From assembly GCA_005878995.1 (NCBI GenBank), contig VBME01000112.1, forward strand, positions 1 through 9,536: a DNA stretch of 9,536 bases, read 5' to 3'. Shown in pieces: positions 6,216 through 9,536 of the stretch; the first letter of the stretch is position 1, and each line of letters begins with the position of its first letter. Both the position numbers and the translations under genes were made by a program. Below the pieces are notes generated by a model, which was given only the letters and a program-made list of their open reading frames with translations, was not told where the DNA came from and made no database searches. Source of the DNA: Methanobacteriota archaeon. GTDB lineage: Archaea > Thermoplasmatota > Thermoplasmata > RBG-16-68-12.

Positions 6216-7250
6216 ATGGCGACGCTCCCCGAACTCATCCAAGACCGTCCGAAGTTGCGGTACATCTTCACCGGAGGAAAAGGCGGCGTCGGGAAGACCG
6301 TCGCGGCAGCGGGGCTCGCCTACCACTACGCATCGCAGGGAGAACGCGTCCTCATCGCGTCCCTGAACCCGGTGCATTCCCTGTCGAGCTTGTTCGGTCA
6401 GCCTCTTTCTGGTGGCGGGCCGATCGAGGTTAAGGGCGCGAAGAATGTGTTTGCCGTCGAGGTCGAGACCTCCGAGGTGGTCGAGCGCTACCGCAATTCG
6501 ATCCGCGGTCGGGTGAAGGAGTTCCTCAAGTGGGCGGACATTCCCCTTGATGCGCGGCCGTTCATCGAGATCGCGACGACAAATCCGGCGTTCGAAGAGA
6601 GTGCGATGTTCGACCGGATGGTCGACTACATCCTGAAGGAAGGCGAGTCGTACGACCGCGTGATCTTCGACACCGCCGCGGTCGCGAATGCGGTGCGCCT
6701 CATCGGGCTCAGCAAGATCTACGGACTCTGGCTAACTCGAATGATCGAATCCAGGAAGCAAGCGCTCGGCATGCGTGTCCAGCTTTCGTTCCGCAAGGAG
6801 AAAGTCATGGAGGAGGTGCGCAAGGACCCGCTCATGGCTGACCTCCTGTCGATGAACGAACGATTCGAGAAGGCGAAAAGCGTCCTCGTGGACCCGGAGC
6901 GGACGGCCTTCTTCTTCGTGACGTTGCCGCTCGCCCTCCCGATCGCCGTCGTGCGGCGCTTCATCGGCATGGTCCAAAAGTTCAACATCCCGATCGGCGG
7001 CGTCGTGGTGAACGAAGTCCTCCGGTCCGAGATTGCGTTGCAACCCGGGGCGGGAGAGTACCTCGCGAACAAGCACGCCGAGCAGATCGGGTACATGAAA
7101 GTCCTGTATCGGGACCTCGGCCCGCTCGTCTGCTCGTACATTCCCTTGTACCCGTCCGAGGTCACCGGCGTCGACATGGTCCGTCGGGTCTCCGAGGATA
7201 TGGTGTCGTACACCCCGTCCTTCGCCGCCGAGTTGGCGGGCGTCGCATGA
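6216..7250 (+). CDS. ArsA/Get3-like ATPase, degenerate second subunit
   Basis: 344 residues from the ATG at 6216, with GAGGTG (6207-6212) just upstream and a 7-base gap to the previous stop; a GTG at 6210 would add two residues. The P-loop GGKGGVGKTV is intact (20-29, Lys22 and Lys27). Switch I reads SLNPVHSLSSLF (49-60), so the catalytic Asp of S-T-D-P-A-H is Asn51, and a later conserved Asp is Ser58. Switch II reads DTAAVANAVRL (152-162), keeping Asp152 but losing the T-G-H motif. The base-binding motif is VVNE (264-267) instead of VNQ. This points to a subunit that binds ATP but hydrolyses it poorly, paired with the upstream intact one. The insert at about 165-225 is basic and helical. No zinc CXXC is present. 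Tandem ArsA-like ATPase genes are also known from actinobacteria, but family-level equivalence is not shown here. Confidence 0.9.
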   Translation: MATLPELIQDRPKLRYIFTGGKGGVGKTVAAAGLAYHYASQGERVLIASLNPVHSLSSLFGQPLSGGGPIEVKGAKNVFAVEVETSEVVERYRNSIRGRVKEFLKWADIPLDARPFIEIATTNPAFEESAMFDRMVDYILKEGESYDRVIFDTAAVANAVRLIGLSKIYGLWLTRMIESRKQALGMRVQLSFRKEKVMEEVRKDPLMADLLSMNERFEKAKSVLVDPERTAFFFVTLPLALPIAVVRRFIGMVQKFNIPIGGVVVNEVLRSEIALQPGAGEYLANKHAEQIGYMKVLYRDLGPLVCSYIPLYPSEVTGVDMVRRVSEDMVSYTPSFAAELAGVA

Positions 7251-7735
7251 AGCCGACGACACGCGAGCACGTCGTGGCCGCGACCCACTTCGTCCTTGGC
7301 CCTTCGAACTTCGTCGTCCTTCCGCTTCCGGAAAACTGGGACCTGCGACTCGGGCGAGCGCCGATGGACATCGACTACACGATCCCGTGGGAAGGCGTCC
7401 GCTGGGCCCAGGAAGGCCAGGCGTCCGCTCTCCTTGTCGACGAGAAGGCGCGACGGGCGATCGAGCTGACCGTTCGGACGGCTCGCGGGTCGATCCCGCC
7501 ACCGAAGCTCGTTGACCCGCGGCTCGGGACGAGTCGGATCGGAGGTCATCAGGCCTCGTTCGCCTTCGGTTCCGCCAATTACGGGTTGTTCCGGACGAAA
7601 CGCTACACTGTCCTCCATACGGCGCATCGGTGCGACGAGACCCAACGCATGGTCGACATGCGGTTCATGCACCGCGGCCCCGAGACGCTGCTCGAACTCC
7701 TCCTGGCGCCGCTCGAACGGGCTCGCTGCCACTAG
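7247..7735 (+). CDS. Conserved-context unknown protein coupled to the ATPase pair
   Basis: 162 residues, starting at an ATG that overlaps the ATPase stop in ATGA (7247-7250), typical of translational coupling and a strong hint that it works with the ATPases. I do not recognise the family. It looks like a single mixed alpha/beta soluble domain: strands near 14-25 (FVLGPSNFVVLPLP, then ENW), a WEGVRWAQEG segment, ALLVDEKARRAIELTVR (about 61-77), a Pro-rich loop with a Gly-Gly-His, then strand-like YTVLHTAHRCDETQRMVDMR and a C-terminal helix ending Arg-Cys-His. The two cysteines and several histidines near the end could bind metal, but no standard motif is seen. No signal peptide or membrane helix. 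Its TAG shares CTAG with the stop of the convergent gene. Confidence 0.78.
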   Translation: MKPTTREHVVAATHFVLGPSNFVVLPLPENWDLRLGRAPMDIDYTIPWEGVRWAQEGQASALLVDEKARRAIELTVRTARGSIPPPKLVDPRLGTSRIGGHQASFAFGSANYGLFRTKRYTVLHTAHRCDETQRMVDMRFMHRGPETLLELLLAPLERARCH

Positions 7736-8367
7736 CCGACGAGGCGCTCGGCCAGCGATCGGATGGCCGCGAGGCCCCGACCCGCGTCGCCTGGCTCCAC
7801 GGAGACGGACGTTGCGATGCCTGACTCGCTTCCCGCAGTCACGTTGAGGGCCATGATGGGCTTGAACGTCTCCGCCCCGAGCCTCTCGATGAGATGGCGC
7901 GCGGCGGTGTCATCCTCCGCCGACAGGAGGAATTCGCGGCTGTCAAGGGAGAGCGTCACCCAATCCGATTTCGCGCGGGTTCGTCGTCGTCCAATTCGAG
8001 TCGACGGATCGATGAGTTCGAATGCGACCCGAGGATTCGCTCGGAGGGACGCCTCGATCAAGGCGGCATCCCGCCGCCTTTGCGCGGTCCCGACCGCCCA
8101 GTTGATCGGCATCTCCCGCGGTCGCAAGGTGACCGTGACGGAGACCTGCCGGAACGGCGGGTTGGCCTCCTCTGTTGTCATGCGGAACGCAGTGGTCCCA
8201 AACCAACGAACGTTCGAGGTCCCTCCGAGGCTCAACACCGCGTCCTTGAGCTCCGTCGCGACGCGTCTTGCGAGTCGACGCGAGTAGACGAAAGCCGCGT
8301 AGTACCACGCGAGGAAGAACACCGCAACGGCGAGGACGCCAGTCACGCCCCAGTCGAAGTCTGCCAC
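7732..8367 (-). CDS. Membrane-anchored unknown protein with a cytoplasmic domain
   Basis: 211 residues from a GTG at 8367. Residues 6-28 form one membrane helix (WGVTGVLAVAVFFLAWYYAAFVY) followed at once by SRRLARR, so by the positive-inside rule the remaining 180 or so residues face the cytoplasm. The domain has alternating strands (RQVSVTVTLRPREM; SDWVTLSLDS), then REFLLSAEDDTAARHLIERL and a final strand-strand-helix. The ending, a strand with an acidic turn and helix followed by paired strands and a helix, recalls DUF3137-type domains, but this is only an impression. No ribosome binding site is seen; a TTTAGC element about 26 bases upstream fits a leaderless transcript. It converges on the ATPase cluster and is divergent from the small 89-residue gene, whose paralogue heads that cluster, so it may belong to the same system. 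Confidence 0.75.
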   Translation of the reverse strand: MADFDWGVTGVLAVAVFFLAWYYAAFVYSRRLARRVATELKDAVLSLGGTSNVRWFGTTAFRMTTEEANPPFRQVSVTVTLRPREMPINWAVGTAQRRRDAALIEASLRANPRVAFELIDPSTRIGRRRTRAKSDWVTLSLDSREFLLSAEDDTAARHLIERLGAETFKPIMALNVTAGSESGIATSVSVEPGDAGRGLAAIRSLAERLVG

Positions 8368-8389
8368 GGACGCAGGAACGCCGTTGGGT

Positions 8390-8398
8390 GCTAAAGCC
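8390..8398 (-). promoter_or_regulatory. TATA-like element for the membrane-anchored unknown gene (leaderless)
   Basis: The minus strand reads GGCTTTAGC, centred about 26 bases before the GTG at 8367. That spacing would start the transcript at or next to the start codon, which fits the lack of a ribosome binding site. The core TTTAGC also occurs in the two other promoter candidates nearby. Confidence 0.45.
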
Positions 8399-8419
8399 CA
8401 TCGGGTCTCGAAGGAAAAC

Positions 8420-8428
8420 GTTTAGCCC
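8420..8428 (+). promoter_or_regulatory. TATA-like element for the 89-residue small protein gene
   Basis: GTTTAGCCC, preceded by an A-rich stretch (GGAAAACG), lies about 40 bases before the GTG at 8462. A start about 25 bases downstream would leave a short leader holding the GGAGG site. It is arranged back to back with the TTTAGC element of the divergent gene, roughly 30 bases apart. Confidence 0.45.
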
Positions 8429-8451
8429 GGCTCATCCCATCCGCTTTGATC

Positions 8452-8456
8452 GGAGG
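8452..8456 (+). promoter_or_regulatory. Ribosome binding site of the 89-residue small protein gene
   Basis: GGAGG lies five bases before the GTG at 8462 and supports this start over later in-frame Met codons. Confidence 0.6.
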
Positions 8457-8461
8457 ACCGC

Positions 8462-8731
8462 GTGAGCCGCCTGCGGCGCGCATTGCACGTTGCGAAGGAG
8501 GCCCTGTGGGGTCTCTTCTTCTACGAGTTGTACACGGAGAACATGAAGATGCAGATCCGCTACAACGATGCGGTCAACCTGCTCGTGTTCTCGGAGCAGC
8601 TCGGCATCCCACTCATGAATTCCTACGTCTCCATGAGGCTGCTCCCGCACTTCGTCGGGGAGCTCGAAGGCTGGAAGCGCCGGGAGATGCGGGAGCGCGA
8701 TGTCCTGGAGGAAGCCCCGGAGATCCACTGA
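8462..8731 (+). CDS. Small protein paralogous to the one heading the ATPase cluster
   Basis: 89 residues with a GTG start and a well-placed GGAGG. Its C-terminal two thirds match the 96-residue protein at 4917-5207: from LGIP through RERD there are 34 ungapped positions with 16 identities, including L-G-x-P, the S-x-R-x-L-P core, the W-K pair and the final R-E-R-D. The N-terminus differs: here a shorter basic helix (SRLRRALHVAKEALWGLFFYE) replaces the Lys-rich tail, and NDAVNLLVFSEQ replaces LEHLFMFITLGD. It is all-helical by eye, without a signal peptide. Two diverged copies beside two diverged ATPases suggest one small partner per ATPase, or two alternative adaptors. The family is not recognised. 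The 3' end lies antisense to the tail of the zinc-finger gene. Confidence 0.83.
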   Translation: MSRLRRALHVAKEALWGLFFYELYTENMKMQIRYNDAVNLLVFSEQLGIPLMNSYVSMRLLPHFVGELEGWKRREMRERDVLEEAPEIH

Positions 8732-9029
8732 ACGCACGGATGCCGCCGCACCGCCAACAATCGCGACGTGCAATCCCGTTCCACGCCGTGCACCGCAAGC
8801 ACGGCCATCGATGGGCGAGCGGAATGTGGCTCGGGTCGTGCGATGTGTCGCCGGCGTCCCGACCGCAGCTCCAGCATTGCTCCAGGTCGACTTCGTTCGG
8901 TTGGCCGCACACCTGGCACGTCCATCCTCGGCGGGTTGTGGCCCATTGACGGGCGTGACGCCGTCCCCAGGCGAAGCCGACGGCGCAGGAGACCAGGATC
9001 AGGGCGATCGCAATCGTGCCGGCGTCCAT
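8613..9029 (-). CDS. Membrane-anchored protein with two RanBP2-type zinc fingers
   Basis: 138 residues from an ATG at 9029. Residues 4-21 form a hydrophobic helix followed by RRHAR, so the rest is probably cytoplasmic. Two zinc fingers follow the RanBP2/NZF pattern W-x-C-x2-C-x3-N-x6-C-x2-C exactly: W36, C38, C41, N45, C52, C55 and W75, C77, C80, N84, C91, C94. Such fingers bind RNA or protein partners (ubiquitin in eukaryotes); the archaeal role is unknown. The conserved part ends near position 8745. The remaining 40 or so residues are Pro/Arg/Ser/Ala-rich and lie antisense to the 89-residue gene for 119 bases, so the true C-terminus may be shorter, for instance if a frameshift is present. 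A TATTTAG element lies about 34 bases upstream. Confidence 0.72.
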   Translation of the reverse strand: MDAGTIAIALILVSCAVGFAWGRRHARQWATTRRGWTCQVCGQPNEVDLEQCWSCGRDAGDTSHDPSHIPLAHRWPCLRCTAWNGIARRDCWRCGGIRAFSGSPGLPPGHRAPASPGASSLRAPRRSAGAASWRRRNS

Positions 9030-9058
9030 CGTGGGCGATGGCGTTCGTTCCCCGCATC

Positions 9059-9068
9059 GGCTAAATAC
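9059..9068 (-). promoter_or_regulatory. TATA-like element for the zinc-finger gene
   Basis: The minus strand reads GTATTTAGCC, centred about 34 bases before the ATG at 9029, implying a leader of only about 8-10 bases. It shares TTTAGC with the two other promoter candidates in this region and is the most A/T-rich of them. Confidence 0.5.
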
Positions 9069-9080
9069 GTTCCCCGCCGC

Positions 9081-9100
9081 CTATCCAAAATGAAATTCAT
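9081..9100 (-). terminator. Possible T-rich terminator after the right-edge membrane protein gene
   Basis: About 55 bases after the stop at 9156 the minus strand carries TTTC and TTTT within 15 bases, unusual in this GC-rich window. Archaeal termination often uses T-rich tracts without a hairpin. The tract is short and the call is weak. It could equally be an upstream promoter part of the zinc-finger gene. Confidence 0.25.
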
Positions 9101-9155
9101 GCTGTGCGGCGGCACCGGAAATCGGCTGGGGTCTCGGAGAATCCCCGCGGCCTTT

Positions 9156-9536
9156 TCAGTGGCCGATCACGCGAGATCCGAAGTAGAAAGTGACCACCAG
9201 GGAGAGCGCGTCTTCGGTGCGACTCGCAAAGATGCTGGTCCCTCCTGTCAAGAAGGAATAGCAGATGTACGCGGTCAGGCCCAAGGCACCGGCCGCGACG
9301 ATGTCGCGGAACGCGGTCGCCAACCGCGTCCGGACCGTCGAGATGTGGGCCCTGCGGTGGACGAGCCAGGATGCGGTCATCCCGAGCACGTACCCCGCGA
9401 GCACTTCGAGGACCGCCACCAGTGGGACCGGGACGTCCGCGGGAGAGAGCCGCTGGCCGAGGAACCACAGGGCGAGGCCCGCGAAGCCGATAAGCAGGAG
9501 GGCCCGAACGAGGCGGGGAGGTCGCGGGACCGGCTG
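9156..9536 (-). CDS. Multi-helix membrane protein, C-terminal part
   Basis: The C-terminal 126 residues of a protein whose start lies beyond the right edge; the frame stays open to the last base, so the GTG at 9419 is not a needed start. Four hydrophobic segments are visible: one around ALLLIGFAGLALWFLGQ, a second in VAVLEVLAGYVLGMTASWLV, a third in AAGALGLTAYICYSFL, and a fourth in ALSLVVTFYFGSRVI. A basic loop (HRRAHISTVRTRLATAFRD) lies between the second and third and is probably cytoplasmic. The ending (strand-like VVTFYFGSR and a short tail) recalls small holin-like or other uncharacterised membrane proteins, but I cannot name a family. It is on the same strand as the zinc-finger gene, 126 bases upstream of its ATG. 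Confidence 0.65.
   Translation of the reverse strand, partial: QPVPRPPRLVRALLLIGFAGLALWFLGQRLSPADVPVPLVAVLEVLAGYVLGMTASWLVHRRAHISTVRTRLATAFRDIVAAGALGLTAYICYSFLTGGTSIFASRTEDALSLVVTFYFGSRVIGH

Noticed and set aside
5111..6271. 386-codon minus-strand open frame opposite the first ATPase.
   Set aside because: It is antisense to a gene with intact ATPase motifs and has His/Arg/Asp-rich shadow composition, with no start signals of its own.
4917..7735. Reading the locus as an arsenic resistance operon because of the ArsA-like genes.
   Set aside because: There is no ArsB, ArsR, ArsC or recognisable ArsD, and the cysteine triad of arsenite-activated ArsA is missing from both ATPases.
9091..9536. Open plus-strand frame beginning MKFMLCGGTGNRLGS, resembling the N-terminus of a nucleotidyltransferase such as a cobinamide-phosphate guanylyltransferase.
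   Set aside because: After about 20 residues it becomes a charged low-complexity translation antisense to the membrane protein, with no further nucleotidyltransferase motifs and no ribosome binding site. The match is probably chance.

Overview
The window reads as a GC-rich archaeal chromosome segment, most likely from a Thermoplasmata-like euryarchaeon. This is inference, because there is no rRNA or other phylogenetic marker here. The grounds are archaeal-type TATA elements (TTTAAG or TTTAGC) about 25-35 bases upstream of starts, one gene that looks leaderless, GGAGG-type ribosome binding sites ahead of other genes, many GTG starts, tandem Get3/ArsA-type ATPases, a protein with two RanBP2-type zinc fingers, and CstA and BASS family transporters. 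No rRNA, tRNA, insertion sequence, CRISPR array or integrase is visible.

Layout. At the left edge (1-387, minus) lies the N-terminus of a secreted peptide/solute-binding protein of an ABC importer. It is divergent from a probable two-gene transport operon: an EamA-type exporter (679-1527) and a bile acid:sodium symporter-like protein (1567-2466). This operon has a TATA element and a tight palindrome near the predicted transcription start. Converging on it is a 130-residue protein with a Cys-Gly-Pro-Ala-Cys motif and a thioredoxin-like secondary-structure order (2482-2874, minus). A divergent intergenic region with a TATA box then leads to a CstA carbon-starvation transporter (3052-4854).

The most interesting part is 4917-8731. 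A 96-residue small protein is followed, almost without gaps, by two different ArsA/Get3-type ATPases and a 162-residue unknown protein coupled by an ATGA overlap. A membrane-anchored 211-residue unknown protein converges on this block and shares a CTAG stop with it. Beyond it is an 89-residue protein that is a clear paralogue of the 96-residue one. The first ATPase keeps the key residues. The second keeps the P-loop but has Asn in place of the switch I catalytic Asp and has lost the switch II Gly-His. I read this as a candidate heterodimeric Get3-like machine (one active and one degenerate subunit) with a pair of small paralogous partners. Its cargo is unknown, and nothing supports arsenite transport.

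At the right end (minus strand) are a membrane-anchored protein with two RanBP2-type zinc fingers (8613-9029), whose non-conserved tail overlaps the 89-residue gene antisense, and the C-terminal part of a multi-helix membrane protein running off the window (9156-9536).
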